Shown: positions 52,673 to 61,434, counted from the first letter of the stretch. The stretch: 64,000 nt of DNA from Streptomyces sp. NBC_00162 (GCF_024611995.1 NZ_CP102509.1:7874001-7938000), one strand, 5' to 3'. Translations and numbers: made by a program. The notes: generated by a model from the sequence alone, not told the origin.

Positions 52673-54157
52673 TCAACCCGCGAACCAGCGCACGGGGCGC
52701 GGGGCGAGGTTCTGGTACACGTGCTTGGTCTCGCGGTACTCGGCCAGGCCGGACGGGCCGAGCTCGCGTCCGATGCCGGACTTCCCGAAGCCGCCCCATT
52801 CGGCCTGCGGCAGGTACGGGTGGAAGTCGTTGATCCAGACGGTGCCGTGGCGCAGCCGGCCCGCCACCCGGCGCGCGCGGCCCTGGTCCGCGGTCCAGAC
52901 GCCGCCGGCGAGCCCGTACTCCGTGTCGTTGGCCAGCGCCACGGCCTCGTCCTCGGTGCGGAAGGTCTCGACCGTCAGGACCGGTCCGAAGACTTCCTCG
53001 CGCACGACGCGCATGCCGCGGTGGCAGCGGTCGAGGACGGTGGGGCGGTAGAAGAAGCCCGGGCCTTCGGGCCGTTCGCCGCCGGCGCGCAGTACGGCTC
53101 CCTCGGCGAGTGCGGAGGCGACGTACGACTCGGTGCGCTCCCGCTGGGCGGCGGAGACCAGCGGGCCGCATTCGACACCCGCGTCGGTGCCGCGGCCGAT
53201 GCGGATCTTCTCGGCGCGGCGGGCGAGTTCGGCGACGAAGCGCTCGCGCAGCGACTCCTCGATGATCAGGCGCGAGCCGGCCGAGCACACCTGGCCGCTG
53301 TGGATGAACGCGGCGTTGAGGGCCTGGTCGACGGCGGTGTCGAAGCCGTCCTCGGTGGCGCAGGCGTCGGCGAAGACGACGTTGGGGTTCTTGCCGCCGA
53401 GTTCGAGGGCGACCTTCTTGACCGTGTCGGCGGCCGCGCGCATGACCTTCGTACCGCTGGTGAGTCCGCCGGTGAACGACACCAGGTCGACATCGGGATG
53501 GGCGGCGAGGCGGGCGCCGACCGGATCACCGGCTCCGGTGACCAGGTTGGCGACTCCGGCGGGCAGACCCGCCTCCGCCAGCAGCTCGATCAGGGCGACG
53601 GTGGTCAGCGGGGTGATCTCGCTGGGCTTGATCACGAAGGTGTTGCCCGCGGCCAGCGCCGGGGCGATCTTCCAGCTGGCCTGGAGCAACGGGTAGTTCC
53701 ACGGGGTGATCAGGGCGCACACGCCTACCGGCTCGTGGACGACGACGCTGTGGATGTCGGGGGATCCGGCGTCCACGACCCGGCCCGCGCCCTCACCGAT
53801 GACGAGGTCGGCGAAGTAGCGGAAGGCGTCGACGACGCAGTCCACGTCCACGCGGCCCTCTTCGAGTGTCTTGCCCGCGTCCAGGCTCTCCAGGAGGCCG
53901 ATGCGCTCGCGGTCACGGTGGAGCAGGTCGGCCGTGCGGCGCAGCAGCGCCGCACGTTCGGCTACCGGGGTGCCCGGCCACGGTCCGCCGTCGAAAGCGG
54001 CCCGTGCGGCGCTCACGGCCGCGTCGGTGTCGGCGGTGCCGCCCTCGGCGACCACGGCGAGGACGGAGGCGTCCGCCGGGTCCAGGATCTCCCTGGAAGC
54101 TCCCGATGCCGCGGACCGCCATGCTCCGGCTGTGTAGATGGTCTTCTGCTCCGACAC
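52673..54157 (-). CDS. betB: Betaine-aldehyde dehydrogenase
   Basis: NAD(P)-dependent aldehyde dehydrogenase of 494 aa. Catalytic Asn154 in ITPWNYPLLQASWK, Glu252 in LELGGKNPN and Cys291 in HSGQVCSAGSRL; EEVFGPVLTVETF and WGGFGKSGIGRELG are also standard. It converts betaine aldehyde to glycine betaine, the second step of choline oxidation, followed after 15 bases by the GMC gene. The GTG start (54157) has GGAGG about 11 bases upstream. First gene of the operon; a perfect 14-base palindrome lies about 106 bases before it. Confidence 0.92.
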   Translation of the reverse strand: MSEQKTIYTAGAWRSAASGASREILDPADASVLAVVAEGGTADTDAAVSAARAAFDGGPWPGTPVAERAALLRRTADLLHRDRERIGLLESLDAGKTLEEGRVDVDCVVDAFRYFADLVIGEGAGRVVDAGSPDIHSVVVHEPVGVCALITPWNYPLLQASWKIAPALAAGNTFVIKPSEITPLTTVALIELLAEAGLPAGVANLVTGAGDPVGARLAAHPDVDLVSFTGGLTSGTKVMRAAADTVKKVALELGGKNPNVVFADACATEDGFDTAVDQALNAAFIHSGQVCSAGSRLIIEESLRERFVAELARRAEKIRIGRGTDAGVECGPLVSAAQRERTESYVASALAEGAVLRAGGERPEGPGFFYRPTVLDRCHRGMRVVREEVFGPVLTVETFRTEDEAVALANDTEYGLAGGVWTADQGRARRVAGRLRHGTVWINDFHPYLPQAEWGGFGKSGIGRELGPSGLAEYRETKHVYQNLAPRPVRWFAG

Positions 54158-54262
54158 GACGCTCTGTACCTCCGGTTCCGTCAGCGCGGCGGACCCGCGG
54201 TGACCTGGCAATCTCCGCGCATGCCCCCTGCCCCGGAACTCATGTCCCATCCGGCACTCGAA

Positions 54263-54276
54263 GTGACTGGAGTCAC
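54263..54276. promoter_or_regulatory. Palindrome upstream of the choline/betaine operon
   Basis: GTGACT-GG-AGTCAC is a perfect 14-base dyad, read as GTGACTCCAGTCAC on the operon strand. It lies 106-119 bases upstream of the betaine-aldehyde dehydrogenase start, between that gene and the ClC gene end. It could be an operator; no adjacent regulator gene exists. Confidence 0.45.
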
Positions 54277-54319
54277 GCGGGGCCCATGGGCGTCGCGGGC
54301 GTGGGCCGGGGCATGGGCC

Positions 54320-55603
54320 TCAGGAGGATCCCGTCATCCGCAGGCGCAGGCTGTCGTAGATCGGCGGCGTACTCCCCATCCGGTCGGCGGTCAGCGTCGC
54401 GGCGAAGCAGACGGTGAGCAGCGGAACGATCAGCGAGGTGGAACCCGTCATCTCGACGGTGAGCACGATGCCGGTGACGGGCGCGCGGACGACCGCGGAG
54501 AACAGCGCGGCCATGCCCGTGACCGCGAAGGGCACGGCGGCGGAGCCCGCGTCCGGCAGGAGGGGCAGCGCAAGGCCGTGCACGAGAGCCCCCCACACGG
54601 CTCCCAGGGCCAGCAGGGGAGCGAAGAGCCCGCCCGGCGTACCGGCCGCGTAGCTGAGCGGACCCGCCAGGAACCGCACCACGAGATACCCCGCGAGCAC
54701 GGTGACCACGGGCATGTCGCCGCCCAGCAGGCGCCCGCTCAGCTGGTCCCCGTCGCCGCCCAGCAGCGGATCGATGGCGAGCAGCAGGCCCACGACGGCA
54801 CCGATCACGGCCGCCCGAGCGACCGGTCCGACCCGTCTCACGTGATCGCAGAAGGCCAGCATCCCTACGACGAGACGGCTGTAGCCCACCCCCAGGGCGC
54901 CCGTGGCCGCGCCGAACAGGAGGAAGACGGGCAGGAGCGCGATCGACGGGGCGGCCATGTCCGGGACCGGGAAGACGGGCCGGCCGCCGAGCATGAGCTG
55001 GGAGCAGCCGACGGCCGTCGCGGTGCCGACCAGGGTGAGGAGTACCAGGCGCGGCCTGAACACCTTGGTCACTTCCTCGCAGACGAACACCACTCCCCCG
55101 AGGGGCGCGGTGAAGGCCACCGCGAGGCCGGCCCCGGCGAGCGAGGTGTGCAGCAGCCTGATGTCCTGTGCGGTCATCCGCGTACGGCGCCCTGCCTCCG
55201 CCCCGATCACCGCACCCATGTGCACCGTCGGACCCTCCCGCCCGAGCAGCAGGCCCGAGCCCAGGGCGATCACACCGCCCACGAACTTGGCCGGCACGAG
55301 CCACAGCGCCCGCGGCGTCGCTTCGGTGCGCCACACGGCCTCGACGTCCTGGATGCCGCTCCCGGCGGCCAAGGGGACCCGCCGGGCGATCGCGCACGCG
55401 ACAGCGGCACCCGCCGCCGTGACACCCACCGGAAGCAGCCAGGCGAGGCCGCCCAGCCGCTCCGATGCGCTCAGCAGCGAGCCGTACAGCTCCACAGCCC
55501 GCACGAGGCACCAGCGGAAGCTCCCCCCGACCAGCCCGACGAGGCAGCCCGCGACCGCCGCGACGAGGTACACGGCCGGCCGGTCACGGGAAGCACCGGG
55601 CAT
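54320..55603 (-). CDS. ClC-family chloride channel/antiporter
   Basis: Membrane protein of 427 aa with the three ClC selectivity motifs: GSGIQDVE (variant of GSGIP), GREGPTVHMGA with the gating Glu, and GTPGGLFAPLLALG. LGGVVFVCEEV is also conserved. The absence of CBS domains is usual for bacterial members. The ATG at 55603 follows GGAGG; a longer frame lacks a ribosome site. The conserved gating Glu favours proton-chloride antiport. Neighbouring osmoprotection genes suggest a role in ion balance. Confidence 0.94.
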   Translation of the reverse strand: MPGASRDRPAVYLVAAVAGCLVGLVGGSFRWCLVRAVELYGSLLSASERLGGLAWLLPVGVTAAGAAVACAIARRVPLAAGSGIQDVEAVWRTEATPRALWLVPAKFVGGVIALGSGLLLGREGPTVHMGAVIGAEAGRRTRMTAQDIRLLHTSLAGAGLAVAFTAPLGGVVFVCEEVTKVFRPRLVLLTLVGTATAVGCSQLMLGGRPVFPVPDMAAPSIALLPVFLLFGAATGALGVGYSRLVVGMLAFCDHVRRVGPVARAAVIGAVVGLLLAIDPLLGGDGDQLSGRLLGGDMPVVTVLAGYLVVRFLAGPLSYAAGTPGGLFAPLLALGAVWGALVHGLALPLLPDAGSAAVPFAVTGMAALFSAVVRAPVTGIVLTVEMTGSTSLIVPLLTVCFAATLTADRMGSTPPIYDSLRLRMTGSS

Positions 55604-55637
55604 GCACAGACCTCCGCCGAGCCGTGGATTGCGTCCG

Positions 55638-56864
55638 TCAGAGACTGGCCCGCCGCCGACTCGCCGTTTCGGACATCGCGGCGGCCGCGCCGAAACCGTC
55701 CCCGACTGGGCCAACCGCGATGCGCTCCGTATCGGGAGCACCGGGTTGGGCGGGGATCTGGCTGAGGGCCGCCGGCCGGCGGGGCGTACCCGCCCGGATG
55801 TCCTGTACGCCGCGGCGCAGTTGGTCGCGCAGTACGCGGCCCAGCGGGCGCTCGACGAGTCGGTGGATGCCCCAGGCGAGTACCAGCATGAGCGAGGTGA
55901 CGCCGAGGACGAGCGGGACGGGCCTCACGTCGTTCCGGAAATGATGGATGACGGTCAGCCCGGCCATCATGTGGATCAGATAGAAGGGATAGGTGAGCGC
56001 GCCCGCGTGCGGGAGCCAGCGCCACTGGATCCGGTCGAAAGCGCCCAGGGCGATGGCTGCCATGACGAGGAAGCCGATCGTGATGATCACGTGGGCGGGC
56101 CAGGCGGGCGTCCGCTCGGTGACGGCACGGCCCAGGCTGGAGACCATCCGGTTGTGCACGTAGTGCTGTGCGAGGAGGAACTGGAGGCCGACGACGGCCC
56201 ACAGAACGGCATTCGGGCGGAAACGCCGCATGAGATAGAAGGCGATGCCGGCAATGAAGTACGGGGAGTAGGGCGGGACCGCGAAGAAGGACAGCGCGAG
56301 GTTGTCCACCGCGGGGGCCACCACCCCGGCCAGAGTCCAGAGTCCGCAGAAGAGCACGCAATTGCGGTAGGTCACGCCGCGTATGACGACGACTGCGAAG
56401 AGGACGTAGAACTTGAGCTCGACGAACAGGGTCCAGTACGCGTCGTCGACGTGCGGGACGCCGACGCCGCCCTGGAGCATCGAGAGATTCACCACGACAT
56501 CTCTGAGTGCCTCCACCGGTCTCACCTCAGGCCACGCGAAAAGCACGAGAGTGGTGAAGGCGATGCCCGCCCAGTAGGCGGGGAAGAGCCGGGATATCCG
56601 CGAGACCGCGAAATCCCCCACGGTCCGGCCCCAGCCGCTCATGCAGATGACGAACCCGCTGACCAGGAAGAAGACCTCGACACCCAGCCAGCCGTAGACG
56701 GCGAACGGGCGGGCGCCCGGGAAGACCGTCTCGGTGGGCTCACCCCACCCGCTCTCGAGGACGACGTAGTGGTAGAAGACCACGGAGAGAGCGGCCAGGA
56801 TCCGTACACCGTCGAGCGCTGCCAAACGCGGGTGCGGCCCGCTCACGGAACTGCCTGCACTCAT
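55638..56864 (-). CDS. Acyltransferase-3 family membrane protein (OafA/YrhL-like)
   Basis: Integral membrane protein of 408 aa with about ten hydrophobic helices. The N-terminal LAALDGVRILAALSVVFYHY is the family signature with the catalytic-type His, followed by YGWLGVEVFFLVSGFVICMSGWGR and FAVSRISRLFPAYWAGI. Members transfer acyl groups to surface sugars or peptidoglycan. The C-terminal about 60 residues are a disordered Pro/Arg/Ala tail. Start taken at the ATG 56864 (MSAGSS); GGAGGGG is about 12 bases away, rather long. It precedes the ClC gene by 34 bases and may be cotranscribed. Confidence 0.92.
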   Translation of the reverse strand: MSAGSSVSGPHPRLAALDGVRILAALSVVFYHYVVLESGWGEPTETVFPGARPFAVYGWLGVEVFFLVSGFVICMSGWGRTVGDFAVSRISRLFPAYWAGIAFTTLVLFAWPEVRPVEALRDVVVNLSMLQGGVGVPHVDDAYWTLFVELKFYVLFAVVVIRGVTYRNCVLFCGLWTLAGVVAPAVDNLALSFFAVPPYSPYFIAGIAFYLMRRFRPNAVLWAVVGLQFLLAQHYVHNRMVSSLGRAVTERTPAWPAHVIITIGFLVMAAIALGAFDRIQWRWLPHAGALTYPFYLIHMMAGLTVIHHFRNDVRPVPLVLGVTSLMLVLAWGIHRLVERPLGRVLRDQLRRGVQDIRAGTPRRPAALSQIPAQPGAPDTERIAVGPVGDGFGAAAAMSETASRRRASL

Positions 56865-57203
56865 CGTTCGATACCGCCCCTCCAGCACTCGGCGGTCCGG
56901 TGACCGCTGTCAGATCTGGGGAACTGTACAGGTGACGCACAGTGAATCCATGGGGAGCGTTGTTGTGCTTTCCGCCCCTTCCAGGCCGAGGGCGCCGGCC
57001 CCTTTTCGCTTCATAAGTTGAAGTGTTGCCGCAGAGTGAATAATGCGGAAAAGGCCCACAAACCACCGGATTGCCTGGATGCGGAGGGTGATGGCAACGT
57101 TGCCATCTCGTTAATAGTTCACTTCTTGACGATGGTGCCGGTGCCGAGTTGACTGCCCCTACCTCGGCCGCAACGACACGGCCTCGTCAGGGAGGTTTAC
57201 ATC
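56865..57203. other. 339-bp intergenic region with LacI-type operator
   Basis: No gene seen. The region 56930-57130 is AT-rich for this window and separates divergent genes (acyltransferase minus, sugar-binding lipoprotein plus). It contains a perfect 16-base palindrome (57091-57106) and, just downstream, TTGACG (57126-57131) as a possible -35 without a convincing -10. GGGAGG at 57190 is the ribosome site of the next gene. Confidence 0.6.
57091..57106. promoter_or_regulatory. LacI/GalR-type operator
   Basis: ATGGCAACGTTGCCAT is a perfect 16-base palindrome with the central CG of LacI/GalR-family sites. It lies about 100 bases before the sugar-binding lipoprotein start, a usual place for carbon-source control. 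No LacI gene is nearby, so the repressor is encoded elsewhere. Confidence 0.8.
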
Positions 57204-58301
57204 GTGAACACACATCTGGGTCGCGCCGCCGTTGCCGTTGCTGCTTCCGCGATCGCCGTCTCGCTCACCGCCTGCGGCGCGGAGGAAGCCGACGGGAGAC
57301 CGGGGGCCAACAGTGACGCGGTCACGGTCGGTCTCCTGCTCCCGGAGAACCAGACCGCGCGCTACGAGAAGTTCGACAAGCCGCTCATCGAGAAGGAAGT
57401 CGCCAAACTCACGCGCGGCAAGGGCAAGGTCGTCTACGCCAACGCCAAGCAGGACGCGGCCACCCAGAGCTCCCAGGTCGACATGATGATCACCAACAAG
57501 GTGCACGTCCTCATCATCGACGCGGTGGACTCCAAGGCCATCGCCGGATCGGTGCAGAAGGCCAAGGACGCCGGGATCCCGGTCGTCGCCTACGACCGCC
57601 TTGCCGAAGGCCCGGTCGACGCCTACACCTCCTTCGACAACGAGGACGTCGGCAAGGTGCAGGGCAAGGCGCTGCTCGAGGCGCTGGGCGACAAGGCCAA
57701 GGACGGCCAGATCGTCATGATGAACGGCTCGGTCACCGACCCGAACGCCAAGCTCTTCAAGTCCGGCGCGCACGCCGAGCTCGACGGTAAGGTGAACGTC
57801 GGCAAGGAGTACGACACCGTCGACTGGAAGCCGGAGAACGCCAACACCAACATGGCGGCCGCGCTCTCGGCCCTCGGCAAGGGCAAGATCGTCGGCGTCT
57901 ACTCCGCCAACGACGGCATGGCGGGCGGCATCATCACCGCCCTCAAGGCGGCCGGATTGTCCACCCTGCCCCCGGTCACCGGCCAGGACGCCGAACTCGC
58001 CGGCGTGCAGCGCATCGTCGCGGGCGACCAGTTCATGACCGTCTACAAGCGGTACGCCCCCGAGGCCGCGGCCGCCGCCGAGATGGCCGTCGCCCTCGCC
58101 AAGGGCGAGAAGATCGACGGAATCATCAACCAGCTCGTCGACAGCCCGACCACCAAGCGCGTGCCATCGGTGCTCGTGCCGGGCATCTCGCTGACCAAGG
58201 CCAACGTCAAGGCCACGGTGGTCGATGACGGCGTCTACACGGTCGCCGAAATCTGCACCGACAAGCTCAAGGCCGCGTGCGAAGCGATCGGCCTGAACTA
58301 G
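57204..58301 (+). CDS. Orphan sugar-binding lipoprotein (XylF-like)
   Basis: Lipoprotein of 365 aa: lipobox SLTAC, Cys24. The mature domain is a type 1 periplasmic binding protein of the xylose/ribose group: TVGLLLPENQTARYEKFD, VVYANAKQDAATQSSQ, VDSKAIAGSVQKAKDAGIPVVAYDRL, GVYSANDGMAGGIITALKAAG, VTGQDAELAGVQRIVAGDQFMTVYK. These follow XylF closely. The GTG start has GGGAGG seven to eight bases before. No permease or ATPase gene follows; the partner must be elsewhere or the protein serves as a sensor. Confidence 0.93.
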   Translation: MNTHLGRAAVAVAASAIAVSLTACGAEEADGRPGANSDAVTVGLLLPENQTARYEKFDKPLIEKEVAKLTRGKGKVVYANAKQDAATQSSQVDMMITNKVHVLIIDAVDSKAIAGSVQKAKDAGIPVVAYDRLAEGPVDAYTSFDNEDVGKVQGKALLEALGDKAKDGQIVMMNGSVTDPNAKLFKSGAHAELDGKVNVGKEYDTVDWKPENANTNMAAALSALGKGKIVGVYSANDGMAGGIITALKAAGLSTLPPVTGQDAELAGVQRIVAGDQFMTVYKRYAPEAAAAAEMAVALAKGEKIDGIINQLVDSPTTKRVPSVLVPGISLTKANVKATVVDDGVYTVAEICTDKLKAACEAIGLN

Positions 58302-58317
58302 GTCCTGTCGGGCGGGC

Positions 58318-58584
58318 TCAGTCCATGTCGAGGTAGTACACGCCGGCCTTGGCGTCGGCGAAGAGGGTGAACTGAACCTGCGGCGTGGCGGGGCCGTCGT
58401 CGCCGTGGCTCTCCATCTCCACGGGCTCGGCGTCGACGAGTACGAACTCGCCGTACCCCTCGAAGTCCCCCGGCCCGTCGGCGACACCGACGTGGATCGG
58501 GGTGTCGTCCGGCAGGTCGGCCAGGACGGAGCGCAGGCGCCCCGCGGTCCAGACGTGGGGCGCGTGTTCGAACGTGTCTGCCAT
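58318..58584 (-). CDS. Small hypothetical protein, 88 aa (DUF6225-like)
   Basis: MADTFEHAPHVWTAGRLRSV is followed by LADLPDDTPIHVGVADGPGDF and by GEFVLVDAEPVEMESHGDD; the layout resembles a small Streptomyces family usually annotated as DUF6225 (name from memory). Acidic, soluble, no cysteine. The strand-loop PDDTPIHV pattern suggests a small alpha-beta fold. Ribosome site weak. It converges on the sugar-binding lipoprotein gene. Confidence 0.75.
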   Translation of the reverse strand: MADTFEHAPHVWTAGRLRSVLADLPDDTPIHVGVADGPGDFEGYGEFVLVDAEPVEMESHGDDGPATPQVQFTLFADAKAGVYYLDMD

Positions 58585-58646
58585 GCGCTGAGGGTAGGGC
58601 GGTGGACCGGCGGCCGGGGACGCGCCACGCCAGACAGGGCCCGGCC

Positions 58647-59096
58647 CTACGCCTTTCGCGCGTACCTGAGCATCACCTCGTACGCCGCGCGGTCCATGCC
58701 GTCCGCCTCCACGTCCTCGGGCACCCAGCTGTCGCCCTCCTCCCAGGAGCGGTACCAGTCGTCGCTCTCGCCGGCCCACATGGGCGGCCGTCCCTCACCA
58801 TCGAATTGGTCGGCGGTCAGGTCGATGACGACCTGACCCTGCCGTGCCCACCCATGGGTGCCTTGCCACTCCCCGGTGCTGGGGGAGTGGCGCTCGCCCG
58901 GGACGTACTCCCAGCTGCCCAGTCCACGATCGCGCAGGTACTGGCACACGAATTCCGAGATCAGCCCACACGTGCCTGACGGGAAACTCACCAGGACAGG
59001 GTGGTCGGCGAACTCGCCTGCGGCGAGTGCCTCGTCGAGAGCGCGTCGAAGCCGGTGGGCTTCTTCCCGCAGTTGGCCGGCCTCGTTCAGGGTCAC
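58647..59096 (-). CDS. Hypothetical protein with papain-like Cys/His/Asp pattern, 149 aa
   Basis: No named family recognised. Residues 1-25 are a charged helix (NEAGQLREEAHRLRRALDEAL). The core reads FPSGTCGLISEFVCQYLRDRG, then WQGTHGWARQGQVVIDLTADQF, which places Cys43 at the start of a helix, His81 on a strand and Asp92 after a further strand, the topology of transglutaminase/papain-like amidohydrolases. The C-terminus is acidic (SWEEGDSWVPEDVEADG). GTG start at 59096. Such proteins occur as toxin-like or deamidase domains, but a structural role is equally possible. Confidence 0.7.
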   Translation of the reverse strand: MTLNEAGQLREEAHRLRRALDEALAAGEFADHPVLVSFPSGTCGLISEFVCQYLRDRGLGSWEYVPGERHSPSTGEWQGTHGWARQGQVVIDLTADQFDGEGRPPMWAGESDDWYRSWEEGDSWVPEDVEADGMDRAAYEVMLRYARKA

Positions 59097-59239
59097 CCGG
59101 ATACACCCCTTTCAGAGATGAAGCAGAGATCAAGCCATACTGAAGGCCGGCGCCGAAGGGCCGTGGGCAACTCGCCGAGTGGCCGTCGAGGCTCCGACTC
59201 GTCCACCGCAGGCAGAATCCCCCTTGGCCGGCGCGCTCG

Positions 59240-59836
59240 TTACCGCTCCCAGAGGTGGGCGAGATGGGCGTGGAGGACATCCCGTGCCGCTCGCGGGGTG
59301 AGGTGGCCGATCAGGACGTGGGCCGTGAGTCCGTCGGCAAGCGCCAGCAGGGTACGGGCCTCCAAGCGCGGGTCGAGCGGCACGGCCCCGTCTGCGTCCG
59401 CTCCGGCTTCGGAGACGAGACGGGTGAACGCATCCTCCAGAGTCGCGTAGTTCTCCTTCAGGGTCTTGGCGAGCGCCTCGCTGACCGCGGCCTGCGCGAC
59501 GAACGCGAGCCAGACCCTGGCCTCGGCCCGGTGTTCCTCGCGCAGCAGTGAGATCTCGGTGGCCGCATGGCCCAGGGCCGTGGCGGCCGACTGCGCCGGG
59601 CTCCTGACGAGGCGCGCCCGCACGCGCTCGCCGATGCGCTCACCGATGTGTCCGACGGCGAACACGAGCATCTCTTCCTTGGTGCGGAAGCACCGCTGAA
59701 CGGCGCCCATGGACACATTCGCCCGGGCGGCGACATCACGAAGGGTCACGCCCTCCAGTCCGCGTTCGTCCGCGAGTCGGCAGACGGCCTCCGCGATGAG
59801 ACGGCGTCGGCCCTCGTGATCCACCTGCCTGGGCAT
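59240..59836 (-). CDS. TetR-family transcriptional regulator
   Basis: Regulator of 198 aa. The DNA-binding domain (about 8-55) reads GRRRLIAEAVCRLADERGLEGVTLRDVAARANVS with recognition-helix part GAVQRCFRTKEEML. The C-terminal ligand domain includes RVWLAFVAQAAVSEALAK and ARTLLALADGLTAHVLIG. The ATG at 59836 follows GGAGG closely. It is divergent from the amidase gene, and a perfect palindrome (59916-59939) lies between, so it very probably represses the amidase and itself. Confidence 0.94.
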   Translation of the reverse strand: MPRQVDHEGRRRLIAEAVCRLADERGLEGVTLRDVAARANVSMGAVQRCFRTKEEMLVFAVGHIGERIGERVRARLVRSPAQSAATALGHAATEISLLREEHRAEARVWLAFVAQAAVSEALAKTLKENYATLEDAFTRLVSEAGADADGAVPLDPRLEARTLLALADGLTAHVLIGHLTPRAARDVLHAHLAHLWER

Positions 59837-59915
59837 ACCCGGTGCCTCCCTGTCGCACGGTCCGCGCTCCCGCAGCGCCTTTATGCGATGCGCTCGTATC
59901 GATTCCCAGGTTACA

Positions 59916-59939
59916 GTTCCGATGCAACTGCATCGGAAC
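59916..59939. promoter_or_regulatory. Operator of the TetR/amidase divergent promoter
   Basis: GTTCCGATGCA-AC-TGCATCGGAAC: perfect 11-base arms around two bases. It lies 17 bases before the amidase start taken here (59956) and 80 bases before the regulator start (59836). It overlaps a -10-like TACAGT (59912-59917) for the amidase. Confidence 0.88.
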
Positions 59940-59955
59940 GGAGTGGGAACCGCAC

Positions 59956-61434
59956 ATGGCACAGCAGCAGGAACAGGAACGTGAAGGGGGCGAGGGCATG
60001 CAGGACGACCTCTGGAGGCTGTCGGCCGCCGCGCAGGCGCAGGCGGTACGAAGCGCGGAGATCTCGGCCGTCGAGCTGATCGACAGCCACCTGGAACGCA
60101 TCGCAGAGGTCAACCCGCAGGTGAACGCGGTCACGCAGCTGATGGCGGAGCGCGCACGGGAGGCCGCGGCACGGACCGACCGGCGGCGGACGGCCGGCGG
60201 AACCCTCGGGCCGCTCGCGGGCGTGCCGTTCACGGTGAAGGAGACCACCCCGGTCGAAGGCGCGGCGACCACGTTCGGCTCGGAACGCTTCCGCGCTCTG
60301 GTGGCGCCCGCCGACGCGCCGCCGGTGGCGCGCCTGCGGGCAGCGGGTGCCATCCCCATCGGGCACGCCAACATTCCCACCCTCGTGCTGGCGGGCATGC
60401 ACACGCGCAGCGAACTGTTCGGCGACACGGTCAACCCGTGGGACAGCGCGCGCACTCCGGGCGGCAGCAGCGGCGGCGACGCGGTGGCCGTCGCCACGGG
60501 TATGGCCGCGCTCGGACTCGGCAACGACTCCGGCGGCTCCATCCGGGTCCCGGCCCAGTTCTGCGGCGTGGCAGGGCTGAAACCGACCACCGGGCGCTTC
60601 CCGGCCGACCACCGCGTCCTCGGCCCGGACGACCCCGGCCCGGCATCCCAGATGCTGGTCACCGACGGCCCGCTGGCCCGGAGCGTGGGCGACCTGAGGC
60701 TGGCGTACGAGGTGCTGGCCGGCACCGATCCGCGCGACCCGAGGGCCGTCCCGGTACCCGCCTACGGCGAGCCGCTACCCGGACCCGTGAAGGTCGCGAT
60801 GGTGGCGGACCCCGGTGGGCACGGCGTCCACCCGACCGTCCGGCGCGCCGTCGAGGCCGCGGCCGACGCCCTGCGCGACGCCGGATACGAGGTGTGCGAG
60901 GTGCCGGACGTACCGAGGCTGGACGAGGCCCTCGAGGCGTACGGCCGCATCACCGTCACCGAGTTCGCCCCGAGCTGGCCGGTGGTGCGCACCCTGCTCG
61001 GCAAGGGCGGCGACCGCTACATCGCGATGGCCATGGAGCGGACCCCGCCGGCGAGCGCGGACGAGCTCGTGAAGCTGATGGGCACGTGGATGAACATCCG
61101 CCGCTCGTGGGCCGGATTCCTCGACGCGTACCCGCTGCTGCTCGGCCCGTCCTTCACCGAGCCGCCGGTGGAGCCGGGGCTGGAGTCGCGGGACAGGACG
61201 GGTCACGACCGGGTGGCCTCGGGAATGCGGCTGTGCACGGTGACCAGCTTCGTGGGCCTGCCGGCGGTGGCGGTACCGACGGGGCTGACCGACGGGCTCC
61301 CCTGCGGAGTGCAGATCGTCGGACGCGCTTTCCGCGAGGACCTGTGCCTGTACGCGGCCCAGGCGATCGAGGACCGACTCGGAGTCCTGACCCCGGTCAA
61401 CCCGGTACCAGGTGCTCTCCTCCGGGGCGCCTGA
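59956..61434 (+). CDS. Amidase-signature hydrolase
   Basis: Amidase of 492 aa. The Ser-Ser-Lys triad is complete: Lys95 in GVPFTVKET, cis-Ser171 in PGGSSGGDAVAVA, nucleophile Ser195 in NDSGGSIRVPAQFCGVAGLKPTTGR; the 171-195 spacing of 24 equals that of fatty-acid amide hydrolase. The start could be ATG 59956, or ATG 59998, which has a stronger ribosome site (GAAGGGGGCGAGG); the 14 extra residues are low-complexity and the second is quite possible. Divergent from its likely regulator. The amide substrate is unknown. Confidence 0.94.
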   Translation: MAQQQEQEREGGEGMQDDLWRLSAAAQAQAVRSAEISAVELIDSHLERIAEVNPQVNAVTQLMAERAREAAARTDRRRTAGGTLGPLAGVPFTVKETTPVEGAATTFGSERFRALVAPADAPPVARLRAAGAIPIGHANIPTLVLAGMHTRSELFGDTVNPWDSARTPGGSSGGDAVAVATGMAALGLGNDSGGSIRVPAQFCGVAGLKPTTGRFPADHRVLGPDDPGPASQMLVTDGPLARSVGDLRLAYEVLAGTDPRDPRAVPVPAYGEPLPGPVKVAMVADPGGHGVHPTVRRAVEAAADALRDAGYEVCEVPDVPRLDEALEAYGRITVTEFAPSWPVVRTLLGKGGDRYIAMAMERTPPASADELVKLMGTWMNIRRSWAGFLDAYPLLLGPSFTEPPVEPGLESRDRTGHDRVASGMRLCTVTSFVGLPAVAVPTGLTDGLPCGVQIVGRAFREDLCLYAAQAIEDRLGVLTPVNPVPGALLRGA

